64,000 nt of DNA from CAIYRG01 sp963747255 (GCA_963747255.1 CAVVEG010000005.1:124001-188000), one strand, 5' to 3'; positions 26,091 to 35,556 are shown, counted from the stretch's first letter. Program-made: numbers and translations. Notes: generated by a model not told the origin, from the sequence alone.

Positions 26091-26436
26091 TCAGGCGGCC
26101 TGCTTCCCGAGGTCCGGGCGCACGCTGGGACCCTTCGCGCGGATCATTTCGCGGGCGCTCACCGGAAGGATCGCGCCATTCTCCAGCCGCACCGGGAATC
26201 CGATAGGGCGCGACCATTTCACAGCGCCGTACCCACTCGGCCGCCGCTTTCAGGGCATCCTCCACGGCGGCATCCTCCATCACTTCGGCCCGCTGCAGGT
26301 CCGTTTGCCAACCTGCAGGGCCGCTCCAATAGACGACTTCGCCTGGAGCCAGTCTGTTTGCGGTGAGAACTTTCACAGATTGCGCTGGCGGTTGAGCTTC
26401 ATGGGGAAAATCACACTCGAAGCCAGTAGAAATCAA
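26091..26436 (-). pseudogene. DUF2849 protein, one frameshift
   Basis: The first part contains SVKVLTANRLAPGEVVYW and EAAAEWVRR-like helices, typical of DUF2849, the small protein encoded before sulfite reductase in alphaproteobacteria. After APYRIP the frame goes wrong at GGG 26194-26196; with one base fewer it continues VRLENGAILPVSAREMIRAK and ends DLGKQAA at 26091, one base before the reductase ATG. The start is uncertain (ATG26436, or GTG26376 at VKVLTA). Its role, probably electron delivery or assembly for the reductase, is unproven. Confidence 0.65.
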
Positions 26437-26492
26437 TAGATCACATTAAACGACTGGACAATTATTTTATTAACAAACTATAATTGTATAAT

Positions 26493-27286
26493 CTAGTTTT
26501 CCCGCGTTAGCGCGCTCTCGTGCCAGTTTCGCAACACGAAATGCTCCAGCATCGCCAGGGCGAAAAAGATGACAACGCCCAGTGCTGCCAGCAACGCCAG
26601 TGCGGCAAACATCCGGGCGATCTGGAGGCGATTGCCCGCCTCAACGATGCGCCAGGCCAGGCCGGTCGCGGTTCCCGATCCGGCGCCATATTCCGCCACG
26701 ACCGTTCCAATCAGCGCCAGCCCACCCGACGTCTTCATGCCGTTCAGCAGATAGGGCAGGGCAGAAGGAAATTTCAGCCGCCACAGGATTTGCCAGTGCG
26801 ACGCGCCATAAAGACGGAACAGGTCGATCAGGTTGTGGTCGGCCGAGCGCAGGCCCAGCGTGGTGTTCGAGAGGATGGGAAAGAATGCCACGATCCAGGC
26901 GAGGATCAGCAACGCCAGATTGATCCGGTCAAATCCTACCCAGATGACGATCAGAGGGGCGATCGCCACGACAGGCGTGACCTGCAGGATCACGGCGTAT
27001 GGATAAAGCGCCATCTCCACGATACGGCTTTGCGAAAACAGAATGGCGAGCGCAACGCCGCTGACGACCGCGAGTGCAAAGGCCAGCAGCGTGATGCGCA
27101 GGGTGGTCCACAATGAAGCCATCAGCGATGGAAAATCCTGCGACCAGCGCCTGCACAATCGCCGATGGCGCGGGAAGAACGATGCGGGGAATGCGATAGG
27201 CCGCGACGAGCGCTTCCCAGCCGATCAGCGAACGCCAATCCCACGAGGACCGGAACAATAGCGCGGGCAAACCGTGCAGTCGTCAT
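26493..27286 (-). pseudogene. NMT1-type ABC importer permease, two frame changes
   Basis: A BinPD_transp_1 permease in three frame pieces: MTTARFARAIVPVLVGLA, then GWEALVAAYRIPRIVLPAPS, then from about 27130 a long intact frame with PSLMASLWTTLRITLLAFAL and the EAA loop (FRLYGASHWQILWRLKFPSA). Breaks are near 27230 and at the A4 run 27132-27135. The ATG at 27286 overlaps the ATPase stop by an ATGA. An intact gene would encode about 264 residues with six helices. Confidence 0.75.
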
Positions 27287-28069
27287 GCGCACGGCCTCCA
27301 TGCCCTGTCGCGGAGCAGCACGGAGACCTCGACGCGCAGCTTCCGAAAAATCGGCCGACATCCGCCACGAAAGCGAACGAACCGATGGCGCCGGAACGTC
27401 GAAAATCCGCCGTAATCCGGCCCGGACGTGGGCGTCAGTGCGACGATTCTGCGTGGACAGGAACGTGCTTTCGAAGACGCTGTGGGTGACGAAGACAACC
27501 GTCAATTCGTCTTCGCGCCAGAGGCGCAGCAGGTCTTCGTTCGAGAGCGTCGCGGCTGATTTCATCCAGTGCGGCGAAAGGTTCGTCCATCAGCAGCAGC
27601 GCAGGCCTTGCGACCAAGCGCGCGCGCGATGGAAACGCGCATGCGCATGCCGCCCGAAAGCGCCCGCGGATACGCATTCAGAAATGCTCCGGTGAGTCCG
27701 ACGCGCGCAATGCGGCTTTTTCGACCCGCGGATCGGCTTCGGCATCCGCGGCACATGCGCAAGGTCCAGCGGCAGGCGGACATTTTCGCGCACCGTTGCC
27801 CAGGGCATCAGCGTCGCATCCTGGAACACGAAACCGACCGACGGTCTGGACCTTCCCACGAAAGCTTCCCCGGCTTGGGGCCAACAGGCCGGCGATGATT
27901 TTCAGCGCCGTCGATTTTCCGCACCCGGATGGTCCCAGCAGCGACAGAAATCTCGCCTTCACGAATTTCCAGATCGAGCGGGCCAAGCGCCCTGATTCCG
28001 TCCGGAGAACTGCGCGCTCGACCGATTCAGTCGGCCCAGCATCGTGCCCGCTGCTTTAACGCGCGCCAT
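27283..28069 (-). pseudogene. NMT1-type ABC importer ATPase, eight or more frame changes
   Basis: All ATPase motifs can be found, but spread over three frames: IRALGPLDLEIREGE, SLLGPSGCGKSTALKIIAGL (Walker A), VGFVFQDATLMPWATVRENV (Q-loop), AYPRALSGGMRMRVSIARAL (signature), RPALLLMDEPFAALDEISRD (Walker B), and TVVFVTHSVFES (H-loop). At least eight single-base changes are needed in about 790 bp to join them. The ATG at 28069 overlaps the receptor gene. That every motif survives argues against long neutral decay. Confidence 0.75.
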
Positions 28070-29127
28070 TGCCGGTTTGCGGCGCGGCGACGAAAGTCTC
28101 CGGCAATGGCGTTCGATGCCCATGGCTCTTGTTGACGAATTCCAGCGTGTATGCGTCGCGATAGTGGAAATCGCGCGGATATAATCGCCTGCCCGGCCAT
28201 CGTGGTGAAAAATTCCTGCCAGCGCGAGTCGCTCATCGCGCCCAAGCCCTCTTTCTCCGCATCGCCGGATAACGCGATCCCGTATTCGCGCATTTTCCCG
28301 ATCGCCTGCGCGATCAGATCATCCGTCATTTCCGGATTGTCCCTCTTGATCAGCGCATTTCCGGGTGATGCATCGCCGTACAGATAGTCCATCCAGCCTT
28401 CAATACTGGCGTCCACAAATGCCTGTACCGCTTGCGGTTTTCCGGCGATCCAGGAATCGGGCGCCAGCACCAGATTGGCGTAGCCCGGATATCCCGCATC
28501 GGCGAGCGAAAACACCTGCGGCTTGAATCCCCCTTCTTTCTCGATCGCGTAGGGTTCCGAAGAGAGATAGCCCTCCTGGATCGCCGTCTTGTCCACCAGA
28601 AACGGCGCGAGATTGAACGTGTATTTCCGGATCTGATCGTCCCTGAAGCCGAACTTCGCTTTCAGCCAGGGCCAGAACGTCGCCGTCGCGGCATCGCCGA
28701 TCATGATGGGCTTTCCGGACATTTCGGCAATTGAGTGGATGTCGTTGCGCGGGTGCGTGATCAGAACCTGCGGGTCTTTCTGGAACACCGCCATCACGGC
28801 TTTGAAGGCCCCGCCTTCGCGTCGAAGGTTCAGCGGGATGAAACTGTTCGATGCAATGCCGAAATCGGCGGCTCCCCCGGCGAGCAACTGTCCCACATTG
28901 ACCGCCGCGCCGCCCTCTCGGATTGTCACTTGCAGGCCGTGTTTCGCGTACAGGCCCTCGGCGACGGCTTCATAAAACCCGCCATGCTCCGCCTGCGCCT
29001 TCCAGTCGGTCACCAGGACGATTCTCGTCGGCTGTCTGGTTTCGGCAGTTCCGCCGCCGTTTTCGGCATCGCAACCCGAAAGCCCGGCAAGAAGCGCGAG
29101 GCCGAACAAACGCGTGAAAAGACTCAT
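28056..29127 (-). pseudogene. NMT1/THI5-like ABC receptor lipoprotein, C-terminal frameshift
   Basis: The protein starts with a lipoprotein signal (ALLAGLSGCD) and contains DWKAQAEHGGFYEAVAEGLY, the hallmark of NMT1/THI5-like receptors for thiamine precursors, sulfonates or nitriles. The frame is intact to about 28190 (EFFTTMAG). Thereafter the natural sequence YPRDFHYRDAYTLEFVNKSH lies in another frame ending at 28056; the unshifted frame would run to 28027. One base near 28185 accounts for it. The first gene of the ABC operon, it is the least damaged. The ligand is uncertain. Confidence 0.75.
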
Positions 29128-29188
29128 GTGACGCTCCAGCGGGGAGCGGAATTTGCCTGCACGGTTCCGGCGATTTCAACCGCCCCGC

Positions 29189-31891
29189 TTAAAATCCGCC
29201 CGGTCCGGTCCCTCCCGAACCATCCGGCTGCGTGTCGGGAGCAGTCTGGGGTTTATCAGAATCCGGCCGATCCAGGCCAAGCGATGGCGAGGGGGGCGGA
29301 GCGCCAGTGTCATCTCCGGAAGCGGGCTGCAGGTCTTGCCCGAGAGACCCGCCGCCATAACCCGGGGGATCGACCGGCTGCGGCGGCAGGTTGGGAGTCG
29401 GGGGCGGCATATTGGGCGGGGGCGGCGGAAAGTAGCGCCGGGGACGATAATAATCCGGTGGTGGCATGGCGTAAGCCGGCGGCGCGTAATGCGGAGGCGG
29501 GTAATAGCCGTAGCCATTGCCCGCATAGCCGCCGTTCTCCGGCGCCGCTCCGTAATTGCTGCGGCCGGCAGACCCGCTGTTATCGGGCGGAACTCCGTAG
29601 CCGGGGCCCGCATATTGGCCCGGCTGCACGGGCGGCGGAGACGAAGGACGATTTCGGCGGTCCACATGCGGGACTGTATAGTCCGGTTGGGACTGCTGCC
29701 GATCAGCGCCCGAATTCCCGATAATACTCTCGCCGCCGCTGTTCCCATTCGCGGTATCGCTGCCGGTATTCCCGCCATCGCTGTTGGTATTCACGTTGTT
29801 GTTGGGCGTAGGTGCCGCCGTATCGGGGCGGCGATTGGAAAAAAAACCGGAGTTACCTTGCGCGCTGCGCTGTGGCGGCGGGTTTGCAGGTTGAGCTACG
29901 CCGGGCGAATTGCCGAACAGTCCACCGAAGAACCTGCCCAACCCGTCGAATGGCCCAGGTTGGTTTTGCGGTTGGGCCGCGTTCTGATCATCGTTCGGCA
30001 TTTGCGCGACCAGCGGCATTTCGCCGGCGGGTTCCGACCGCGGCAGCGGGGTTGCCGGGCGGTTTTGCAGCGCGATCTTCATAAACCCGCCCCAGATCTG
30101 CGCGGGCAGCAATCCGCCGGTGACCTGTTTCATGGGCGATGAATCATCATTACCGACCCAGACGCCCGTAACCAGCTCCGGTGAGAATCCGATGAACCAG
30201 GCGTCACGGTAATCGGCGCTGGTTCCCGTCTTGCCTGCAACCTCATGGCCCGGCACCGCGGCGGCATGACCCGTGCCTTCCTGCACGACCTGGTAGAGCA
30301 GATCGTTCATCTCGCGCGCGGTGTTTTCCGCAATCACCCTTGGCGACGATGCCGCCGGCCGGCGATACAACACCGTCCCGTCGGAGGACCGGATTTCCCG
30401 CACCATATAAGGCTGCACGCGATGACCCAGCGTCGCGAATGCCCCATAAGCGGCCGTCATCTCCAGTGGCGTGACATCGGACGTGCCGAGGGCGAGAGAG
30501 GGAACGGGATCGAGCGGCGATTCGATGCCGAGGCGATGGGCGACGGCGACCACCGTCGGAATCCCGGTTTCCTGCCCAAGCTGGACGGCGATGGTGTTGA
30601 TGGATTTCGCGAAAGCCTGTTCCAGCGTCACCGGTCCGACATAGGTCTGACTGTAATTGTCGGGGGTCCAGGCTTTGTCCATGTCCGGAATGGAAACCGG
30701 TTGATCGTTTCGGATGGTTGCGGGCGTCAAGCCCTGCTCGAGCGCTGCCAGATAAACGAATGCCTTGAAGGCTGAGCCCGGTTGCCGATGGGCGCTGGTG
30801 ACGCGATTGAACGAGCTCTCGGCATAGTCGCGTCCTCCGATGAGGGCGCGGATGGCGCCCTCCGTTGTCATCGCGACCAGCGCGCCTTGCGTTGCATGCA
30901 ATGCCCTGCCCCGGCGGTCGAGCATGCCCGTCAATTGCGCGCGGGCAGCGCTTTCGAGACTGGGATCCAGAGTGGTTGAAATCACGAGGTCGCCTTGCGC
31001 CGAGGGGACAAGTTGTTTCGCCTCATCGGCGGCGGCATCCAGGAAGTAGTTCCGTGCGAGATCATCGTTGGTGGCGGTAACGACTGCGGGATGTGCCTCC
31101 GCCAGCTTCGCCTGGTTCGGCGTGATAGCGCCGATATCGACCATCTCATCCAGGACTTCGGCGGCACGGTCCTGGGCCGCTCCCAGATCGCGGCGTGGCG
31201 AAAAGGCAGAGGGTGCGCGGGTGAGAGATGCCAGCATGGCAGCTTGCGCCACCGTGACGTCGCGCGCCGATTTTCCGAAATACACATGGGCCGCAGCATC
31301 GACGCCATAGGCGCCCGAGCCGAGATAAAGCCGGTTGAGGTAAAGCTGCAGGATCTGCTGTTTGCTCAGCCGGTGTTCGAGTGCGAGCGCTCCGGCCAAT
31401 TCGCGCAGTTTTCGCGACATGGTCCGATCCGGCGTCAGGAACAGCATCTTCACCAGCTGTTGCGTGATGGTCGAGCCGCCTTCCACGACATGACCGGCTT
31501 TGAAATTCACGATCGCAGCACGCAGCATCCCCTCGGGATCGATCCCGTGGTGCTGGTAGAAATGACGGTCCTCCGCGGCGATAAAGGCTTCCGGCAGATA
31601 GGGCGGCATTTCGCCCAAACTGAGCCGCTGGCCCAGCATCGCACCGCGCAGCCCGGCGGGCTGGTCTTTCTCGTCCAGAAAGCTCAGCGAGGCCGGACGG
31701 TTGAGCGCATAAAGATCGCCCTGGGCGATATCCGGCCTCAAACTGTTCAGCAGCACGACGAATGCCACCACTCCTGCAAGTGCGACCGCAGCCAGAATCG
31801 CGGCCGCCAGGCCGGCCTGGCGCACCAGGCGGGAAGGCCGACGCCGGTGTGACGGCATTGCAGCATTTGGTTCGCGACCTGATGCAGGCAT
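29189..31891 (-). CDS. Penicillin-binding protein 1A, bifunctional
   Basis: A 900-residue class A PBP: cytoplasmic basic start, one membrane helix (about 26-49), glycosyltransferase domain with catalytic Glu107 in AAEDRHFYQHHG and GGSTITQQLVK, then transpeptidase with Ser373-x-x-Lys376 (GSAFKAF), Ser430-Ile-Asn432 and KTGTS at 554-558. It polymerises and crosslinks peptidoglycan in the periplasm. From about residue 640 the last 260 residues are low-complexity, rich in Pro, Gly, Asn, Tyr and Gln, and may reach to the wall or outer envelope. The start at 31891 has GGAG eleven bases upstream; Met12 is an alternative. Confidence 0.9.
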   Translation of the reverse strand: MPASGREPNAAMPSHRRRPSRLVRQAGLAAAILAAVALAGVVAFVVLLNSLRPDIAQGDLYALNRPASLSFLDEKDQPAGLRGAMLGQRLSLGEMPPYLPEAFIAAEDRHFYQHHGIDPEGMLRAAIVNFKAGHVVEGGSTITQQLVKMLFLTPDRTMSRKLRELAGALALEHRLSKQQILQLYLNRLYLGSGAYGVDAAAHVYFGKSARDVTVAQAAMLASLTRAPSAFSPRRDLGAAQDRAAEVLDEMVDIGAITPNQAKLAEAHPAVVTATNDDLARNYFLDAAADEAKQLVPSAQGDLVISTTLDPSLESAARAQLTGMLDRRGRALHATQGALVAMTTEGAIRALIGGRDYAESSFNRVTSAHRQPGSAFKAFVYLAALEQGLTPATIRNDQPVSIPDMDKAWTPDNYSQTYVGPVTLEQAFAKSINTIAVQLGQETGIPTVVAVAHRLGIESPLDPVPSLALGTSDVTPLEMTAAYGAFATLGHRVQPYMVREIRSSDGTVLYRRPAASSPRVIAENTAREMNDLLYQVVQEGTGHAAAVPGHEVAGKTGTSADYRDAWFIGFSPELVTGVWVGNDDSSPMKQVTGGLLPAQIWGGFMKIALQNRPATPLPRSEPAGEMPLVAQMPNDDQNAAQPQNQPGPFDGLGRFFGGLFGNSPGVAQPANPPPQRSAQGNSGFFSNRRPDTAAPTPNNNVNTNSDGGNTGSDTANGNSGGESIIGNSGADRQQSQPDYTVPHVDRRNRPSSPPPVQPGQYAGPGYGVPPDNSGSAGRSNYGAAPENGGYAGNGYGYYPPPHYAPPAYAMPPPDYYRPRRYFPPPPPNMPPPTPNLPPQPVDPPGYGGGSLGQDLQPASGDDTGAPPPSPSLGLDRPDSDKPQTAPDTQPDGSGGTGPGGF

Positions 31892-32262
31892 GCGGCAGAT
31901 TTCTCCTCTACACGCAATGGATACGCGTCAATTCCGCTGGAGCACCGCAACAATTTTACCCATCCAGGCGCAACAAAAGTGGGGGGTTGAGAATTGCAGG
32001 CCGACGGGTTCGGTATTCACCTTGCAACGCCCGCGAGGCGGTGGTTTGAAAGACCCCGCAACATCTGGCAGATATCGCGGGGTCTTTCGCCGGCAGAAAT
32101 CTCGCGAGGAGGGGCGTTGCGCGGGACGCTTGCCGGACCATTCGGGCTTGACCCCAACGGGCAGGCCCTTATGCCGGGCAGAACCATGCCACCGGTCTGC
32201 TGAACCGGGGCTGGCTGGCGTGTTCATCAGGAGTTCATGCGCCCGGGCTTAGAAGGCTCGAA
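31892..32262. other. 370 bp divergent intergenic region
   Basis: This spacer separates the divergent PBP1A gene and the PepSY gene. It must hold both promoters. Apart from the hairpin at 32048-32088 I see no gene or RNA I can name. Confidence 0.5.
32048..32088. promoter_or_regulatory. Perfect 12-bp inverted repeat
   Basis: GAAAGACCCCGC (32048-32059) and GCGGGGTCTTTC (32077-32088) pair perfectly around a 17-base loop. No T-run follows, so it is not a typical terminator. Its place between two divergent genes suits an operator or a leader hairpin of the PepSY gene. Confidence 0.4.
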
Positions 32263-32895
32263 ATGCGGTATTGGATCTTCATGTTCGCCGCTTTTCTTTC
32301 AGCCATGGCCGCCTGTGCGGGACCGACCGCGGCGCAGCCCTATCGTGCCCGCGAAGGTGTTCAGTCGGGGCAGGTGCGGTCTTTGGACGAGATCCTTAAC
32401 GGAATCCGCCGCCAGCGGCCCGGTAGTCTGGCCGATGTCCAGGGGCCGAATCCCTCATTGGGAGGCGGTCCAAGATACAGACTGAAATGGCTCACGCCGG
32501 ACGGCCGGGTGTTGTGGCTCGATACCGACGCGCGCACCGGACGGGTATTGGGCGTGGAAGGCGATGACCGCGCGGGGCCTGCCGCCGGACCGCGTGGATT
32601 CCCCGGAGCAGCGGGGCCCCTGCCGCCGCAGGCATTTCGTCGCGGGCCGCAGGCTTACCCACCGGCTCAGGGTTATCCCCCGCAGGGCTACCCGCCGCCG
32701 CAACGGGGCTACCCGCCGCCGCAACAGGGTTATCCGCCGCCGGGCCGCTTCGGGCCACAGCCGCAGGGCTTCGGGTCGCAGCCGCAGGGCTTCGGGCCGC
32801 CCGGAGTTTTCGCTCCTCGCGGTTTTGTCCCGCGCCCTCCAGGGCCTGGGCGCGTTCCACCGGGCGAGGCTCGCCGGTTTGGACCAGGGAGATAG
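32263..32895 (+). CDS. PepSY-like periplasmic protein with Pro/Gly/Gln tail
   Basis: A 210-residue exported protein: signal peptide with a possible lipobox (SAMAAC), then a PepSY-like unit (YRLKWLTPDGRVLWLDTDAR, residues 72-91) and a long tail made of PQGYPPP-like and QPQGFG-like repeats. In Rhizobiales a small PepSY protein is often encoded just before a FeuP/FeuQ-type two-component pair and may modulate the sensor from the periplasm. Here the regulator begins 4 bp after its stop, which supports that role by context only. Confidence 0.75.
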   Translation: MRYWIFMFAAFLSAMAACAGPTAAQPYRAREGVQSGQVRSLDEILNGIRRQRPGSLADVQGPNPSLGGGPRYRLKWLTPDGRVLWLDTDARTGRVLGVEGDDRAGPAAGPRGFPGAAGPLPPQAFRRGPQAYPPAQGYPPQGYPPPQRGYPPPQQGYPPPGRFGPQPQGFGSQPQGFGPPGVFAPRGFVPRPPGPGRVPPGEARRFGPGR

Positions 32896-32899
32896 TTGC

Positions 32900-33580
32900 A
32901 TGCGTATTCTGGTGGTTGAAGACGATGCCGATTTGCAGCGCCTGCTGAAAAAGGCACTCACCGAATCGGGTTACGTTGTCGACGTGGCTTCGGACGGTGA
33001 GGAGGGCCATTTCCTCGGCGATACCGAGCCCTATGACGCCGTGGTGCTCGATCTCGGATTGCCCAAGCTCGACGGCGTTACGGTTCTGGAACGCTGGCGC
33101 AAGTCAGGCCGCAAGATGCCGGTGCTGATTTTGACCGCCCGGGACCGCTGGGCCGACAAGGTTGCCGGGTTTGATGCCGGCGCCGACGACTATGTCGCCA
33201 AACCTTTCTACACCGAGGAATTGCTGGCCAGGCTTCGCGCCCTGCTGCGCCGGGCGGCCGGCATAGCGTCGCCGGACATCGAGATTGGCCCGTTGCGCAT
33301 CGATACGCGAAGTTCGCGCGTCACCGTTGCCGGAAATCCGGTCAAGCTCACATCGCTCGAGTACCGGCTGCTCGCCTATCTCGCGCACCACAAGGGACAA
33401 GTCCTTTCGCGGACCGATCTGGTCGAACATCTTTATGATCAGGACTTCGATCGCGATTCCAACACCATCGAAGTGTTTGTCGGCCGCTTGCGCAAGAAAC
33501 TCGGAGTCGACGTGATCCATACCGTGCGGGGTCTCGGCTACCGTCTGGACGAGCCGAATGCGGCCGAGGAACAAAGCTGA
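32900..33580 (+). CDS. OmpR/PhoB-type response regulator (FeuP-like)
   Basis: A 226-residue regulator with receiver domain (acidic pair in VVEDDAD, phosphoacceptor Asp51 in VVLDLGLPKLDG, Lys in YVAKPF) and a C-terminal winged helix (SLEYRLLAYLAHHKGQVLSR, and VFVGRLRKKL). ATG32900 has GGGAG eight bases upstream. Gene order PepSY protein, regulator, kinase resembles FeuP/FeuQ and PhoP/PhoQ-like systems of rhizobia, which respond to envelope or osmotic conditions. The kinase start overlaps its stop codon. Confidence 0.88.
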   Translation: MRILVVEDDADLQRLLKKALTESGYVVDVASDGEEGHFLGDTEPYDAVVLDLGLPKLDGVTVLERWRKSGRKMPVLILTARDRWADKVAGFDAGADDYVAKPFYTEELLARLRALLRRAAGIASPDIEIGPLRIDTRSSRVTVAGNPVKLTSLEYRLLAYLAHHKGQVLSRTDLVEHLYDQDFDRDSNTIEVFVGRLRKKLGVDVIHTVRGLGYRLDEPNAAEEQS

Positions 33581-34962
33581 GACGTTACTTTCCGCAGACC
33601 AATTCCCTCACCTTCCGGCTGATCACCGGAGCTGCGGTCTGGCTGGTCTTTTGCCTCATCACCGGCGGTTTTATCCTCTCCGGCCTGTTTCGTGGCGCAA
33701 TTCAGGAGAGTCTCGACGACCAGTTGCGCTTCGATCTCGATGGACTGATTGCCGCTGCCGAAGTGGATGGACCGGACCATGTGACGCTTGAGAACCGCTT
33801 CGCCGATCCGCGTTTTGAGCGCGTCTTTTCCGGCTGGTACTGGCAGATCGAACCGCAGGATCCGAAATCGCGGAATCTTCAACCGGAAACCTCCCGGTCG
33901 CTTTGGGATCAGACCATCGTCCCGCAAAATCTCGTCGCGTCGGGAGCCGGCGCCGAACTCGGCTATGCCGACGGTCCCGACCGCCAGAAATTGAGAGTGC
34001 TGGCACGTCAGATCGCGCTGCCGCGCAGCGCCGAAGGGATCGAGGAAGCCGGTCGTTTCCGTTTCATCGTGGCAAGCAGTGTCAACGAGACGGAAGCCGA
34101 CGTGCTGAGGTTCAACCGCACCCTGATCTCGTCCTTTGCGCTGTTCAGTCTGGGTCTGCTCGCGGCAATTGCGATTCAGGTCCGTGTCGGACTGATGCCG
34201 TTGCGCGGAGTGAGCGAGGCTTTGGCGCGCATCAGGGAGGGGCGTGCGCAGCGTCTCGAAGGCGAATTCCCGGCCGAGATTGCGCCGCTCGCGACAGAAC
34301 TGAACGGTCTGATCGCGCACAGCAGCGAGGTTGTCGGGCGGGCCAGAGCCCACGTCGCCAATCTCGCGCATTTCCTCAAAACGCCGCTCACCGTCCTTGC
34401 CAATGAGGCCGCGGCTACGGATTCTCCGCTCGCCGAAACCGTCACCCGCCAGGTGACGGCCATGCGCCGGCAGGTCGATCACTATCTGGCGCGCGCCCGC
34501 GCGGCCGGCGCTCTCGACGTGCTCGGCAGCCGGACCGATGTCGCGGGTTCGCTGGGCGATCTTTCGCGCGTGCTCACCCGCATGCATTCCGAAAAGGCAA
34601 TTGCCATCGATCTCGAAGTGGCGCCGGGGCTGGCGTTCCGGGGCGAGCGCGAAGACTTCGAGGAAATGGCAGGCAATCTGCTCGACAACGCCTGCAAATG
34701 GGCCAGAAGCAAGGTTCGCGTGAACGCCGCCCCGCTCGAAGCCGGCCGATTCCTGCTTTCTGTCGAGGATGATGGGCCGGGCCTCCCTGCGGACAAGCGC
34801 GATATCGAACGGGGCAAACGCCTGGACGAATCGGTCCCCGGAACGGGTCTGGGCCTCGCCATCGTGCGGGATATCTCGAAACTCTATGGCGGAACGCTGG
34901 CGCTCGCGGAAGCGTCTCTGGGGGGATTGCGCGTCTGCCTTGAACTCCCCCGCTCGGCATAA
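33577..34962 (+). CDS. Sensor histidine kinase (FeuQ/PhoQ-like), apparent CTG start
   Basis: The frame encodes two membrane helices flanking a periplasmic domain, a HAMP-like linker (MPLRGVSEALARIREGRAQR), a His box with the variant NLAHFLKTPLTVLANE, LLDNACKWA (N box), DDGPGLP and GTGLGLAIV (G boxes). To include the first helix (LRRYFPQTNSLTFRLITGAA...) translation must begin at CTG33577, which overlaps the regulator's TGA; the next ordinary start in frame is TTG33724, inside the periplasmic domain. I therefore propose a CTG start with coupled translation, giving about 461 residues. Confidence 0.75.
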   Translation: MRRYFPQTNSLTFRLITGAAVWLVFCLITGGFILSGLFRGAIQESLDDQLRFDLDGLIAAAEVDGPDHVTLENRFADPRFERVFSGWYWQIEPQDPKSRNLQPETSRSLWDQTIVPQNLVASGAGAELGYADGPDRQKLRVLARQIALPRSAEGIEEAGRFRFIVASSVNETEADVLRFNRTLISSFALFSLGLLAAIAIQVRVGLMPLRGVSEALARIREGRAQRLEGEFPAEIAPLATELNGLIAHSSEVVGRARAHVANLAHFLKTPLTVLANEAAATDSPLAETVTRQVTAMRRQVDHYLARARAAGALDVLGSRTDVAGSLGDLSRVLTRMHSEKAIAIDLEVAPGLAFRGEREDFEEMAGNLLDNACKWARSKVRVNAAPLEAGRFLLSVEDDGPGLPADKRDIERGKRLDESVPGTGLGLAIVRDISKLYGGTLALAEASLGGLRVCLELPRSA

Positions 34963-34981
34963 ACGCGGCCGCCTGCCTCAA

Positions 34982-35050
34982 CTTGCGGGGAGAGCCCGTC
35001 CCCGGCTTGATCGGGCATCCAAAACGCGGCAGCGTTTGGGGTGGGGGTAC
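34982..35050 (+). repeat. Palindromic repeat element, copy 2
   Basis: It begins CTTGCGGGGAGA and ends GGTGGGGGTAC, matching the two ends of the copy at 21536-21582, with a different centre that includes the imperfect stem CCAAAACGC/GCGTTTGG. It fills the gap between the kinase gene and the next small gene. Confidence 0.5.
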
Positions 35051-35086
35051 TTGCCCCGCGCGCGCCGCCGTTCCCCGGGAGACCTC

Positions 35087-35425
35087 GTGAAAACAAATCC
35101 GCTCAAACTGAACCCGCTGCAACTCCGTACGCTGACGATCCTGCAGGCTCTGGCCCGCGTGCCCGAAGCCGGAGAAGCAGGCCCGGGCGAAGGCGAATAC
35201 ACCATCCGGCGCTTTCCGGGCCGTCATGCCGATCATTTCCATGTCGGGGAATTCGTCGTCAGCGGCAGTAATGCGACCGGACTGTTCAATGAAGCCGTCT
35301 GGAACGCACTTGCCCGAAAGGAATTGGCGCGGGGCGATTGGCCAAACGCGATAACGCTCACCGCCGAAGGACTCGCCTATGATACGGGGCTTGCCAACCA
35401 GATTCTCGATTCCGGGGGGCATTGA
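35087..35425 (+). CDS. Conserved hypothetical protein
   Basis: A 112-residue soluble protein from GTG35087, which has GGGAG seven bases upstream. It begins VKTNPLKLNPLQLRTLTILQ and contains RHADHFHVGEFVVSGSNATG, looking like a small alpha/beta or winged-helix domain. I cannot name the family. The frame is open further upstream through the repeat, but that part is not protein-like. Confidence 0.65.
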   Translation: MKTNPLKLNPLQLRTLTILQALARVPEAGEAGPGEGEYTIRRFPGRHADHFHVGEFVVSGSNATGLFNEAVWNALARKELARGDWPNAITLTAEGLAYDTGLANQILDSGGH

Positions 35426-35556
35426 GACAGCCTTCCGTTAACGGCCAGGCTCCCGGCAGGCGGGCTCGAAACGGACAGACCTGCACTCGTCACGGCACCC
35501 ATTCGCGCGATGGCGCGTTGACCAACAGGTTTCTTCCGTCGGAGGGAGTTGATTCC

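Noticed and set aside
28735..29724. 329-codon plus-strand frame across the importer receptor and PBP1A tail
   Set aside because: It lies opposite recognised coding sequence, has no domain or start signal, and reflects high GC content.
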